Of a DNA stretch of 20,148 nucleotides, positions 1-9,279 are shown in pieces. Position numbers and translations under genes: made by a program. How positions within the stretch are numbered: the stretch's first letter is position 1; every line of letters begins with the position of its first letter. Source of the DNA: Bacteroidota bacterium (lineage in GTDB: Bacteria; Bacteroidota; Rhodothermia; Balneolales; Balneolaceae). The notes under the pieces are model-generated. The model did no database searches. It worked only from the letters and a program-made list of their open reading frames with translations, and was not told the DNA's origin. The stretch lies in the NCBI GenBank assembly GCA_024635465.1, contig JAGXIS010000116.1, positions 1 through 20,148 on the forward strand. The letters are read 5' to 3'.

Positions 1-186
1 CTTTTTGCCCTTCGCGGTGGTTACTACTACGAAAATCCTGAAAACGGTAACAGAGAATTTATTACATTGGGCGCCGGACTCAGATATAACATTTTCGGTG
101 TTGATTTCAGCTACTTGTATACACTCGAGGAAGATCATCCTTTGGCTAATACAATACGCCTTAGCTTGCTCATTAACTTCAGATAA
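1..186 (+). CDS. porV: PorV-like type IX secretion outer-membrane protein, C-terminal fragment
   Basis: Only the last 61 codons are inside the window; the frame is open from base 1 and ends at TAA 184-186. The fragment reads as the end of an outer-membrane beta-barrel: GGYYYENPENGNREF, then TLGAGLRYNIFGVDFSYL, then HPLANTIRLSLLINF. This pattern (aromatic hairpin, 'LGAGLRYN.FG.DFSYL', 'HPLANT.R.SL') is what I know from the C-terminus of PorV/LptO, the FadL-like barrel of the T9SS that shuttles cargo to the PorU sortase. The gene just downstream encodes a protein with a T9SS sorting domain, which supports the call. The downstream ATG follows after 9 nt, so the two are probably co-transcribed. 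PorQ or another FadL-type barrel is the main alternative, because the body of the protein is not visible. Confidence 0.75.
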   Translation, partial: LFALRGGYYYENPENGNREFITLGAGLRYNIFGVDFSYLYTLEEDHPLANTIRLSLLINFR

Positions 187-195
187 GAATTGTGG

Positions 196-3100
196 ATGTT
201 ATCCCAATCAGTTTTAAGCAGTGGTAATTTTTTTTTATCACTGCTTTTTCTTTTTATCCCTCTTAGTAGTGACGGTTTATCACAAAACCTGTCAAATCTA
301 ACCTATCCAGCCCTTTTAAATACCGACCATTCAGAATATACTCTATCGAAACAGGATATTGAAGCTTTTGAAAGCCTTAGAATCATAGCTGTAATGGTCG
401 AATTTCAACCTGATGATAATCGTTTTACCTCCGGCAATGGCACATTTGAAAGCGGAAGCATTCCATATTTAGAAAATCCCGGTACAACTATTGATGCACT
501 GCCACATAACCGGAAATACTTCGAAGCTCATCTTACATTTGTAAAAAACTTCTTTGAAAAAAATTCCGATAACCGGTTAATCGTGAATTTTGAGGTACTG
601 CCAAATGTTTATCGCTTAGAAGAAAAGATGGAGAACTACTCTCCAATTGGTCAAAATCCTGATCTATTTCCTCTTGCTGATTTTGCAAAAGATGTCTGGG
701 AGTTGATTGGAAATGATGCCTCAGTTCAATTAGACAACAACCCAAACGAAAAGATCGCGTTTGTAATCTTTCACGCCGGAATTGGTCGCGACGTTGAACT
801 TACCGGAACTACTTTGGATAAAACACCACAAGATATTCCATCCGTTTACCTAAGTAAAAATGCTTTTAAAGAATTATTTGATGACCCTTCCTTTAGCGGA
901 TTTGAAATTGGGAACGGCAATTTAATCGTTGATCACTCCTTAATACTGCCCAGAACCCTAAGTAGATCCGGTATTGATTTTTCAGATAACCGTTTTGTGA
1001 TTCCTCTCTCAATAAATGGATTGTTAACAGCTCAAATAGGGAGTCATATAGGTCTTCCCAACCTATTCAACACAGAAACCGGAAACTCGGGAATTGGTAG
1101 ATTTGGTCTGATGGACGGGGCCGGTATTTTCGCTTATAATGGACTCTTCCCCCCTGAACTCTCTGCGTGGGAAAAAATTCATCTCGGTTGGCAAAATCCT
1201 TTTGAGATAGATTATAATCAGCCTGAACCCATTGAACTACCGGCTGCTTCTCTAAGAAGACAAAGAAGTATTGCCAAGATTTCTTTATCCAATAGTGAAT
1301 ATTTCTTAATTGAAAATCGCCACAGAGATCCGGAAAATAATGGTGTTACAATAACCACACAACGTCCGGATGGATCACTCATAGAACAGACGTTTACAAA
1401 TCGGGATACAGATTTTGTAAATCAGACAAATAATTTTGACAATTTATTAGAACCCGGTGTAATTATTGATGTTTCAAATTATGATTTTGCACTTCCGGGA
1501 GGGCTCGTAAATGAAGGCTCGGATGAGCGTGAACTAAATGGCGGAATTCTGATCTGGCAAATAGATGAGACCGTTATTCGAAATCAGATGAATACCATTG
1601 GTGTTAATAGCAACCCGGATCGAAAAGGAGTGGAATTAAAAGAAGCTGACGGGGCTCAGGATATTGGCAGACCCACTAACATTGGGATTTCACAGAATGA
1701 TCCAAATGGTTCAGCATTCGATTTCTGGTGGTCTGGTAATAACTCATCAGTTATTTTTCAGTCTGATACACTATCACTCTATCAAAATAGATTCGGACCT
1801 AATACATTTCCTAATAACCGGAGTTATACCGGTGCCTTCTCCCCTTTTGAAATCTACGATTTTTCCGACAATCTGCCGGTAGCCACATTTAGAATTCAAA
1901 AAACAACCTCGGAAAATGCAATCTTCGAACTAAACATCAGTGAAACTCTGGAGTCTATCACCACTTCTACCTCCTTATCTGATGATTATTGGAGTCGTTA
2001 TCCTCTAGCTATACAATCCATATCTACACCTGATTCTCCAAATAGTATTGTGATACCCGGCATGGATGGACTGATCGTGTATAATTTGGATACTAATATT
2101 TCAATTCCATTGATTACGGATGATGAATACATACAACAACCCTTAAATGGATTTGACAGCGCCGGATTATTGGCCGTTGCATCCAATCCACTCCAATTAA
2201 TGAATGAGATGAACGTTTCTATCTTCTCTCTGAGTGATGAAAACCCAACACTAATTGAACAATTCACAACCGTTTCAAATACCGGTTTTTTAAGTACATC
2301 AGAGCCTGATTTCATAGATTTGGATGGTACAAAAGTACGATTAGATATTGATGCCGGTACACTGCTTAAGAGATCTTCAAACCAACAAGCATCAGAAAGA
2401 ATCGGCCAGACCCAATCCTTTATTGAGGATAATCAACTCGTAATAAAATCTGTTCACGGATCTGCAACTCACCCGATTTCTCTATCAAATACCTTTACCA
2501 GAGCTCATACCGGTTTAGTTCAAAGCGGAGAGGCTCTTATCTTTGTATATCTCTTGCTTGATGACAAATTGAGCCTCTTCTCGCCTATTGATCAATATTC
2601 TAACGAAATTATCCTTGAGAACAGAGGTTGGATTGGATGGCCTGCTATCGTGGATATTAATGATGATGGGAACCCCGACTTTTTGTATATCAATCAATCT
2701 GATGGCAAATTGTACGGCAAAAACTCAAATGGAGCTCTATTGGATGGTTTCCCCATCACTCCTCCTCAGGGCATTCAATTTACAGGTACTCCGCTTGTAG
2801 CCGATTTAGATGGGGATGGTTCACCTGACTTTCTTATTCCGACTGATGATACCATTTCACTATCTATCACGGCATACAATTCAGACACAAAACTTATGGA
2901 TGGATTCCCACTTTTAGTCGGTGGAATCCCCTCATCAGATCATCAGCTTATCCATCCTATGTTAAAAAATAGGCAGTTGATTGCTGTCAGTCCGGAAAAT
3001 GATCTTAAAGTTTGGGAATTCCCAAAAATTGAAAATATACAATGGGCATCCAAGTATGGAAACAGTACTAATAATAAAGTGACAGGTCTTATTGAACTTG

Positions 3101-3405
3101 GAGAATCCCAAGTATCCCCTTTTATCCTTTTAAATGGTTCGGAGACCTATAACTGGCCGAATCCGGCTATTGATGAAACGTTTATTCGATTTCAAACTGA
3201 ATCTCCTGCACAAATACGAATTCGAATTACTACAATGAGTGGCCGACTCATCACTGATCGCCGTCTACACAGTTTAGGAGGGTTACCTGAAGAGTTACGC
3301 ATAAACACATCAACCTGGTCCAGTGGAGCCTATTACGCTCTGTTAGAAGCTACATCCGGCAAATCTACTGAAAGAAAAATGATTAAAATCGCTATTGTAC
3401 GATAA
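196..3405 (+). CDS. T9SS-secreted protein: degenerate M6-like peptidase domain, FG-GAP-like repeats, type A sorting domain
   Basis: This 1069-residue protein is probably exported by Sec and then across the outer membrane by the T9SS. Residues 1 to about 29 form a signal peptide (hydrophobic FFLSLLFLFIPL). Residues about 55-440 resemble the M6/immune-inhibitor-A peptidase fold: a surface-entry helix region, then GLLTAQIGSHIGLPNLF (from G275), then FGLMDGAG and LSAWEKIHLGW. In active M6 enzymes the corresponding segment is HExxHxxGLPDLY. Here the His-Glu pair is A279-Q280 and the second His is S283, so zinc binding is probably lost. Two Asp-rich, calcium-loop-like repeats follow: DINDDGNPD (820-828) and DLDGDGSPD (870-878). 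Residues 985-1069 (YNWPNPAIDETFIRF onward, with MSGRLI) are a type A sorting domain. I chose ATG 196; TTG 190 would add two residues. The stop lies 3 nt before the next gene. Confidence 0.82.
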   Translation: MLSQSVLSSGNFFLSLLFLFIPLSSDGLSQNLSNLTYPALLNTDHSEYTLSKQDIEAFESLRIIAVMVEFQPDDNRFTSGNGTFESGSIPYLENPGTTIDALPHNRKYFEAHLTFVKNFFEKNSDNRLIVNFEVLPNVYRLEEKMENYSPIGQNPDLFPLADFAKDVWELIGNDASVQLDNNPNEKIAFVIFHAGIGRDVELTGTTLDKTPQDIPSVYLSKNAFKELFDDPSFSGFEIGNGNLIVDHSLILPRTLSRSGIDFSDNRFVIPLSINGLLTAQIGSHIGLPNLFNTETGNSGIGRFGLMDGAGIFAYNGLFPPELSAWEKIHLGWQNPFEIDYNQPEPIELPAASLRRQRSIAKISLSNSEYFLIENRHRDPENNGVTITTQRPDGSLIEQTFTNRDTDFVNQTNNFDNLLEPGVIIDVSNYDFALPGGLVNEGSDERELNGGILIWQIDETVIRNQMNTIGVNSNPDRKGVELKEADGAQDIGRPTNIGISQNDPNGSAFDFWWSGNNSSVIFQSDTLSLYQNRFGPNTFPNNRSYTGAFSPFEIYDFSDNLPVATFRIQKTTSENAIFELNISETLESITTSTSLSDDYWSRYPLAIQSISTPDSPNSIVIPGMDGLIVYNLDTNISIPLITDDEYIQQPLNGFDSAGLLAVASNPLQLMNEMNVSIFSLSDENPTLIEQFTTVSNTGFLSTSEPDFIDLDGTKVRLDIDAGTLLKRSSNQQASERIGQTQSFIEDNQLVIKSVHGSATHPISLSNTFTRAHTGLVQSGEALIFVYLLLDDKLSLFSPIDQYSNEIILENRGWIGWPAIVDINDDGNPDFLYINQSDGKLYGKNSNGALLDGFPITPPQGIQFTGTPLVADLDGDGSPDFLIPTDDTISLSITAYNSDTKLMDGFPLLVGGIPSSDHQLIHPMLKNRQLIAVSPENDLKVWEFPKIENIQWASKYGNSTNNKVTGLIELGESQVSPFILLNGSETYNWPNPAIDETFIRFQTESPAQIRIRITTMSGRLITDRRLHSLGGLPEELRINTSTWSSGAYYALLEATSGKSTERKMIKIAIVR

Positions 3406-3408
3406 CCG

Positions 3409-6400
3409 TTGAGAAAAAAAATTATATATCGAATATTATTTTCTTCAATTATTGGATTGACACTGGTGCAAATATCATGGGCCCAGTTAAACCCTTCGTT
3501 CTATGATTATCCTCATAATCATCTGGATTGGTACACAATAGAGGGAGAATATTTTATGGTCCATTATCAAGAAGGGAACAGCAACTCTGCCCAAATAAGC
3601 ATCGCTATTGCAGATGACATCTATCATGCAATCACCAATCTTTATTCATATGAACCCCAAAAAAAGGTGAGTATCGTTTTGAGAGATCGACAAGACTACT
3701 CAAACGGCGCTGCCTATTTTTTTGATGATAAAATTGAGATATGGCTCCCCTCTTTAGAGACGCCATTCAGAGGTACTCACAGTTGGCTCAGAAATGTAAT
3801 AACACATGAATTTGTTCACATAGTTCAACTTGGGGCCTCCATGAGGAGAACTCAGAGAATTCCGGCATTCTACTTGCAATGGCTCAGTTATGAAGATGTC
3901 AGACGACCCGATGTACTATATGGCTTCCCAAATGGCATTATAACCTTTCCCTTTGCCACTGTAAGCATACCGGCTTGGTTTGTCGAGGGTAGTGCTCAAT
4001 ATCAAACAGACGCGCTTCAATACGATTTTTGGGACAGTCACAGGGATATGATGCTCAGAACCCGAATTCTAACCGATAAAGCCTTAACATTGACTGAAAT
4101 GAGCCACTTCAACTCAAAAAACAGTCTGGAGAGAGAGTTGGTCTATAATCAGGGTTTTGATTTTGTTAACTATTTGACTGATCAATTTGGTGAACAGATT
4201 TTAGCTGATCTATCTCATTATTCGGCAGAGTTTAAAAAGAATAATTTCAATAAAGTCATGAGTGAAGTCATCGGTATCAATGCGGATACTCTTTATAACA
4301 ACTGGCTCAATTCTCGAAGAGAGAAATATCAACAGATTCATTCAACAATTACAGAAACGGAAGTTGATATGATTATTACTGAGGGTTTTTTCAACTTCTA
4401 CCCTATCCGACACTCCAAAACCGGAAATTTCGCATATTTAACCAATTATGAGAGAGATTTCGGAAGAACTTCTCTTGTAATTCAAACAGATAGCAGTGAA
4501 ATCATCATTGAAGAGATGGGGAGTCAGAATATCATGGATAGCGATCGCAACTTGCACTCACTTCTAAGCTTTGAATCCAATATTTCTATTGAATATATCA
4601 GTAATCGATTCTCTTTTTCCCCTGATGGTAATCAAATTGTATATAGCAGGTCCGGACTCAATAAATTTGGTGAGAATTATAACGATCTCTATCTCCTAGA
4701 TCTTGAATCAGAAGAAAGGAAAAAAATTACTGACAATTCAAGAATACATGATCCGGATTGGCATCCCTTCGAATCAGAAATTGTTGCTGTTCAATTCAGT
4801 TCCGGAACCCAAAATTTGGTCCGGATTTCATTGGATACAGATGAAATTGAGCAACTCACAAATTTCAGTATTGGAGAAACGGTGTACACTCCGGTTTGGT
4901 CACCGGATGGAAAAATGATCTATTTCTCAAAAGCAGACAATTTTAATAGACAAATTTATCAGTATAACACCTCTACAAATGATTGGACTGCCCTGTTAGA
5001 AGATCCAAAAATTGATTTCAGAGATCCCTGGCCGCATCCAAACAATACTGAACTCTATTTTTCGTCCGATTTGAACGGCATTTTTAATATATACAGCTAC
5101 CATCTCGATGACCATTCAATTAAACAGATTACAAATCTTGTGGGAGGTGCATTTATGCCCTCCATAACTGATTCGACGCTCTATTTTTCAGATTATCGTT
5201 ATGATGGGTATAAAATCTCATCCATCGATTTAAAAACGAATCAACCTACCCTTCTTCATGATGATAGAATAAACAAATTACTCACTCAGCAAGTGGTTAC
5301 CGGCCAGAAATTCTATTCTAATATTTCAGAGCTTCCTTTTGATGATACCCAACAGTCTGAAGAACATACCATCGATGTCGATGGGGAAAGTAAAATCTGG
5401 AGACCCTATACCGAAATCACAACCGGACTCACTGTCCTGCCGGTTGTCAGATTTGATAATTACTCGAAATTAAGAGGCAGTAATTCTACTTTATTACGAA
5501 ACAGGCAGGTGGGTAACCTTGCAGAAAACCTTTGGCGAGATATTAAATTTGGCGCCTATTTTTCATCCCGTGATGTCACAGAAAAACTCTCACTTTATGG
5601 CGGGATCCTGATGGGTCCGGGATCCATTGAATCCGAAGAAATCACAGATTTTGTATCGCCAACCAGAATTAATAATCTGGATCGTGATGTTTTCTTTGAA
5701 GCAGAATACCGGGGTATTCCATTTATAAAAAAAGGCTGGTCCCCTACCATCGTCGTTGAACTTTATAACTTAAAGAGAAACGTGAATGACGGACTCTCTA
5801 TTGAAGAATTTGCGTGTACATCTTGTTTACCTTCGGATCGAAGCATTGATATACGATATTCGATGTGGGAAGCGAATCTGTTTTTGAGAAGTAAATTGAA
5901 TCGTTGGAGTATGTTGGAGTTAGGTGTTGGTTATTCTCCTTATAGTGTATCTACCGAGAGTTTCTTTTCTGAGGAGTTTCAGGAGCAAATTCCCGGATCA
6001 ACATCAGAATACTTTAAAGGGAGTAAATATTCTATCTCTTATGTCGCGGACTTGACCCTGCCTACTCGTCATGCAGACATCGCACCAAAGGGAGTACTCA
6101 CATCATTCGCCTACCGGTTTGAACCGGGCCGTTTACTTCAGAATTTTGAAGTTAATGATGGATTATTATCGCCTGTATATTCAAGAGATTTTAACCACTC
6201 TATTGAATTTAATAATAGAGTGGGGTTTAGTCTGCTTAAAAAGACCACAGCCGTGTTGACAACCAGGGGTTTTAGCTTTTTGAATAAACCGGATGATTTC
6301 TTTTATATGGATTATACCGGTGGTCTCGTCGGGATGCGCTCCTATCCATTCTTTGCATTGGGTGGAAGACAGACATTTTTCACCAGAGCCTCTCTTTTAC

Positions 6401-6732
6401 ATCCACTTTTTACGGGTATCAACAGGCAATTTAATGCAGCCACATTTGATAAAATTTTCGCTCATCTTTTTTTCGAAGCAGGAAACGGCTGGGGTGGACC
6501 TCTGAATATAGGGGATAATATGAAGACCGGATTGGGAGCTGAGTTGAGATTTGCCATGAATACCTATTATTTATTCCCTATGAAGTTTTTCATCAATACT
6601 ACCTACGGTCTGAATCGTTATCATGTAACTCTTCCGGGAGAATTTATTACAGCTAGTGGAGTTCAGACTATTGAATACGGAAGAGAATTTCTCTTCTATT
6701 TTGGCCTAACATTCGATTTTGATTTTCAATGA
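3409..6732 (+). CDS. Outer-membrane protein with gluzincin-type peptidase, TolB-like beta-propeller and C-terminal barrel
   Basis: The 1107-residue product starts at TTG 3409. That start is needed to include the signal peptide (RKKIIYRILFSSIIGLTLVQ... ending WAQ); the next in-frame ATG falls inside the mature domain. Residues about 35-300 form a peptidase MA-like domain with an intact HEFVH at 133-137 and a plausible third zinc ligand E193 in WFVEGSAQY. Residues about 320-660 carry PD40/TolB propeller blades, for example FSFSPDG (401-407) and TPVWSPDG (494-501). From about residue 690 alternating aromatic strands run to the terminal sequence FYFGLTFDFDFQ, as in an outer-membrane beta-barrel resembling the surface-antigen/Omp85 type. 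The gene begins 3 nt after the T9SS cargo gene and overlaps the next gene by 4 nt. The substrate is unknown; a role in envelope quality control or surface proteolysis is inference. Confidence 0.8.
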   Translation: MRKKIIYRILFSSIIGLTLVQISWAQLNPSFYDYPHNHLDWYTIEGEYFMVHYQEGNSNSAQISIAIADDIYHAITNLYSYEPQKKVSIVLRDRQDYSNGAAYFFDDKIEIWLPSLETPFRGTHSWLRNVITHEFVHIVQLGASMRRTQRIPAFYLQWLSYEDVRRPDVLYGFPNGIITFPFATVSIPAWFVEGSAQYQTDALQYDFWDSHRDMMLRTRILTDKALTLTEMSHFNSKNSLERELVYNQGFDFVNYLTDQFGEQILADLSHYSAEFKKNNFNKVMSEVIGINADTLYNNWLNSRREKYQQIHSTITETEVDMIITEGFFNFYPIRHSKTGNFAYLTNYERDFGRTSLVIQTDSSEIIIEEMGSQNIMDSDRNLHSLLSFESNISIEYISNRFSFSPDGNQIVYSRSGLNKFGENYNDLYLLDLESEERKKITDNSRIHDPDWHPFESEIVAVQFSSGTQNLVRISLDTDEIEQLTNFSIGETVYTPVWSPDGKMIYFSKADNFNRQIYQYNTSTNDWTALLEDPKIDFRDPWPHPNNTELYFSSDLNGIFNIYSYHLDDHSIKQITNLVGGAFMPSITDSTLYFSDYRYDGYKISSIDLKTNQPTLLHDDRINKLLTQQVVTGQKFYSNISELPFDDTQQSEEHTIDVDGESKIWRPYTEITTGLTVLPVVRFDNYSKLRGSNSTLLRNRQVGNLAENLWRDIKFGAYFSSRDVTEKLSLYGGILMGPGSIESEEITDFVSPTRINNLDRDVFFEAEYRGIPFIKKGWSPTIVVELYNLKRNVNDGLSIEEFACTSCLPSDRSIDIRYSMWEANLFLRSKLNRWSMLELGVGYSPYSVSTESFFSEEFQEQIPGSTSEYFKGSKYSISYVADLTLPTRHADIAPKGVLTSFAYRFEPGRLLQNFEVNDGLLSPVYSRDFNHSIEFNNRVGFSLLKKTTAVLTTRGFSFLNKPDDFFYMDYTGGLVGMRSYPFFALGGRQTFFTRASLLHPLFTGINRQFNAATFDKIFAHLFFEAGNGWGGPLNIGDNMKTGLGAELRFAMNTYYLFPMKFFINTTYGLNRYHVTLPGEFITASGVQTIEYGREFLFYFGLTFDFDFQ

Positions 6733-7712
6733 TTAGATATACATTATTGATAATACTATTCTTATTCCCTACTGTTGTAGCATCACAGGATGTTGATAAT
6801 CTTGAAGAGTTTGAAAATAAGATGGTTGATATTAATAAAGATCGATCAACTGACACTTATCACATAGTCACACCTATACTCTTAAGAGATTCAATCATTT
6901 CCCAAAATAATAATGGCTCAGGATTATCCGGATTCAAAAAGCCGGGATATCTTTTTGCAAGTTCACTGATTTTACCCGGAAGCGGTCAGCTGATTAATCA
7001 AAATCCCATACGAGCCGGTTTATATGCCGCTTTAGAAATTACTTCAATATTTATGGTTGTGGAGTACCAAAAACGCGGGCGGCGTGGAGAAAGAAATTAT
7101 GAACGATTTGCAAATCAGAATTGGAGTGTCGTTCAATATGCAGAGTGGTTACTCGAATATCACGATTTTCACTCCATCTCCAATCCTTTTTTATCACAAC
7201 TTCGGAATATGCTTAATGGAGTGGAGTCATCGTTTGATACGTCAATTGAATGGAATCGGGTCGACCTGGCACTGCTTCGTTCTGTTGAAAGAAATACACC
7301 CTATCTAACTACTGATAATTTTGGAGGTAATAATTTTTCTCATGTACTCCCCGCTTACGGATCACAACAATATTATGAACTGATCTCGAAATACTATCAA
7401 TACCAGGCCGGATGGAGAGATTATAATAGCTTTCATGATCAATTGGGACATATCGGCGATCAATTTAACGAAAGATATTTTGTGGATCGAAATGGATTGT
7501 ATGCAAGTCCGTTTTTTTATGAGGGTGTTCAAATATCACGAAAGTTTAATGATGATTTTAGAACTAGGAGAACATTTCTATCTTTGTTGATTGTTAATCA
7601 TTTTATTTCCGCTTTTGATGCGTATTTTACGATATCTTTGAAACAAAATAGATTAAATGCCACTTCAACGGCTATACCGGGAAAACAGCTGATTCTCAAA
7701 TACAAATTTTAA
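6729..7712 (+). CDS. DUF5683-like membrane/envelope protein
   Basis: This 327-residue protein has an N-terminal signal peptide (IRYTLLIILFLFPTVVASQ). A conserved-looking core begins near residue 75: KPGYLFASSLILPGSGQLINQ, then RAGLYAALEITSIFMVVEY. The 'LPG.GQ..N' turn followed by a hydrophobic helix is typical of DUF5683-type proteins of Bacteroidota. Further on, NQNWSVVQYAEWLLEYH and GSQQYYELISKYYQYQAGW look like family-specific blocks, and a second hydrophobic helix lies near residues 275-300 (FLSLLIVNHFISAFDAYF). The biochemical function is unknown. The ATG overlaps the stop of the upstream peptidase-barrel gene (ATGA), indicating translational coupling; an envelope role shared with that protein is inferred from context only. 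Confidence 0.62.
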   Translation: MIRYTLLIILFLFPTVVASQDVDNLEEFENKMVDINKDRSTDTYHIVTPILLRDSIISQNNNGSGLSGFKKPGYLFASSLILPGSGQLINQNPIRAGLYAALEITSIFMVVEYQKRGRRGERNYERFANQNWSVVQYAEWLLEYHDFHSISNPFLSQLRNMLNGVESSFDTSIEWNRVDLALLRSVERNTPYLTTDNFGGNNFSHVLPAYGSQQYYELISKYYQYQAGWRDYNSFHDQLGHIGDQFNERYFVDRNGLYASPFFYEGVQISRKFNDDFRTRRTFLSLLIVNHFISAFDAYFTISLKQNRLNATSTAIPGKQLILKYKF

Positions 7713-7738
7713 TCGATTAACTATCCAATTTCGCATTC

Positions 7739-8575
7739 ATGGAGTACTTTAAATCACTTTCCCTGAATAAAAAAATAGTAGCCATATTAGGTTCACTTTT
7801 AGTGGCAGGGATTACATTTTTACTCATACTCGATTTTTTTGTAATGCCTTACTACACCAATTATAACGAAGGTGTAACTGTACCGGACGTGACTAAAATC
7901 TCACTTGATGAAGCAGAGCAGCTACTTGAGAATAATGGATTACGACATGAAGTCTTAGACCGAAGAGCAAATTCAGTATATCCGGCAAATTACATTATTG
8001 ACCAATCCCCTTCTGCCAAACAAATTGTCAAACCCAATCGGAAGATTTATCTCACAGTGAATACTGCCGTAACTCCTCAAACAGTTGTGCCTAGTGTTGT
8101 GAATATGTCTTTAAGAAATGCAGAAATTCAACTTGAGAATCATGGACTTGAGGTTGGTACCAGAAGTTATGAGTCATCACGTTTTAGAAATACGATCTTG
8201 CGACAATCAGTAGCCGCCGGAGATACCGTAAGTCGTGGTACTGTGATTAACTTAGCCGTAAGTGATGGACTCGGTTCTCGATTAGTTACAGTTCCTGATA
8301 TTCAGGGAATGAGGCTTACTGAAGCAGAACGAGCCCTGAACAGTGTCGGATTAAGGGTTGGAGAAATTCGATTTCAACCCAGTTTAGAGTATGAACCTAA
8401 TCGGATTATCAACTTCACTCCGGATGAGAGCGAACTGAATGAAGGTCAACCACTTCTTCTCATCGTATCGGAACGTGTAGATGCCCGTGAAGAAGTTGAG
8501 TCGGGAGCTATTATTGACGATAGTACATCAACATCCAATAATAATGGAAATTTCCAAAATGAGGACAATAAATGA
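7739..8575 (+). CDS. Membrane-anchored protein with three PASTA domains, no kinase domain
   Basis: The 278-residue product has a short cytoplasmic N-terminus, one transmembrane helix at about residues 11-32 (KIVAILGSLLVAGITFLLIL) and three PASTA repeats facing the periplasm. The repeats start at VTVPDVTKISLDEAEQLL (about 41-107), VVPSVVNMSLRNAEIQLE (about 114-177) and VTVPDIQGMRLTEAERAL (about 183-245). Each has the family's '.VP.v...s..eA...L...GL.v' opening and a 'G..v..g..v.l.vs' close. An acidic, Ser/Thr/Asn-rich tail of about 30 residues ends the protein. PASTA modules usually sit on Ser/Thr kinases or penicillin-binding proteins and bind peptidoglycan fragments; here no enzymatic domain is attached. 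The stop overlaps the rpe start by 4 nt. A cell-wall sensing or anchoring role is inferred from the domain. Confidence 0.88.
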   Translation: MEYFKSLSLNKKIVAILGSLLVAGITFLLILDFFVMPYYTNYNEGVTVPDVTKISLDEAEQLLENNGLRHEVLDRRANSVYPANYIIDQSPSAKQIVKPNRKIYLTVNTAVTPQTVVPSVVNMSLRNAEIQLENHGLEVGTRSYESSRFRNTILRQSVAAGDTVSRGTVINLAVSDGLGSRLVTVPDIQGMRLTEAERALNSVGLRVGEIRFQPSLEYEPNRIINFTPDESELNEGQPLLLIVSERVDAREEVESGAIIDDSTSTSNNNGNFQNEDNK

Positions 8576-9261
8576 ACATTGATTTACCGGTTCTGGCACC
8601 ATCCATTCTGGCAGCAGATTTTTCAAAACTTGGTGAGCAGATACATGAATGCCTTGATTCCGGGATTACCTGGATTCATTGCGATATCATGGATGGACAC
8701 TTTGTACCAAACATCAGTTATGGCCCGTCAATTGTAAAATCCGTAAGAGGGATCGCTCCGGACGCTTTTTTGGATGTTCATCTCATGATTGAAAATCCGG
8801 ATTTTTATATAGAAGACTTTGCAGATGCCGGTGCAGATTTAATCTCTGTTCACTATGAAGCATGTCCTCATCTTCATCGAACACTTCAAAATATCAGCCA
8901 AAATGGGTGCATGACAGGTGTTGTGATTAATCCTGCCACTGGTGTTGATGCCATTAAACCGGTATTGCCTATCGTGGATCTTGTATTGGTAATGAGTGTA
9001 AATCCCGGATTTGGGGGGCAGGCATTTATAGAGTCCAGTTATCAAAAAATTGAACAGCTCCGGAAAATTAAAATTGAGGAGGAGTTAAATTTTCTGATTG
9101 AGATCGATGGCGGTGTGAGTCTGAAAAACATCGATAAACTCGCAAAATCCGGTACTGAAATATTAGTCGCAGGAAGCAGTGTTTTTAAAACCGATGATAT
9201 TCCCGCGCGAATAAAAGAGCTGACAGATAAAGCCGAAAAAGGGCACGTTAAACTTATATAA
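8572..9261 (+). CDS. rpe: Ribulose-phosphate 3-epimerase
   Basis: The enzyme interconverts D-ribulose 5-phosphate and D-xylulose 5-phosphate in the cytosolic pentose phosphate pathway. Its 229 residues match the usual family length, and the TIM-barrel signature is complete: LAPSILAADFSKLG at the N-terminus, HCDIMDGHFVPN (36-47), DVHLM (68-72), SVNPGFGGQ, EIDGGVS and LVAGSSVF near the C-terminus. The metal ligands expected from the family are present as H36, D38, H70 and D179, with D38 and D179 also serving as the acid/base pair. The ATG overlaps the PASTA gene stop (ATGA), so translation is probably coupled. The stop at 9259-9261 is 18 nt before the TTG proposed here as the original phoH start. 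Confidence 0.96.
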   Translation: MNIDLPVLAPSILAADFSKLGEQIHECLDSGITWIHCDIMDGHFVPNISYGPSIVKSVRGIAPDAFLDVHLMIENPDFYIEDFADAGADLISVHYEACPHLHRTLQNISQNGCMTGVVINPATGVDAIKPVLPIVDLVLVMSVNPGFGGQAFIESSYQKIEQLRKIKIEEELNFLIEIDGGVSLKNIDKLAKSGTEILVAGSSVFKTDDIPARIKELTDKAEKGHVKLI

Positions 9262-9279
9262 CTTGTTATATACTATAAC

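Noticed and set aside
190..195. TTG 190 as start of the T9SS cargo gene.
   Set aside because: ATG 196 is two codons later, gives the same signal peptide and is the stronger start; TTG remains possible.
1998..2315. 105-codon minus-strand open frame inside the T9SS cargo gene.
   Set aside because: It has no domain or start signal and is opposite a continuous secreted-protein coding region.
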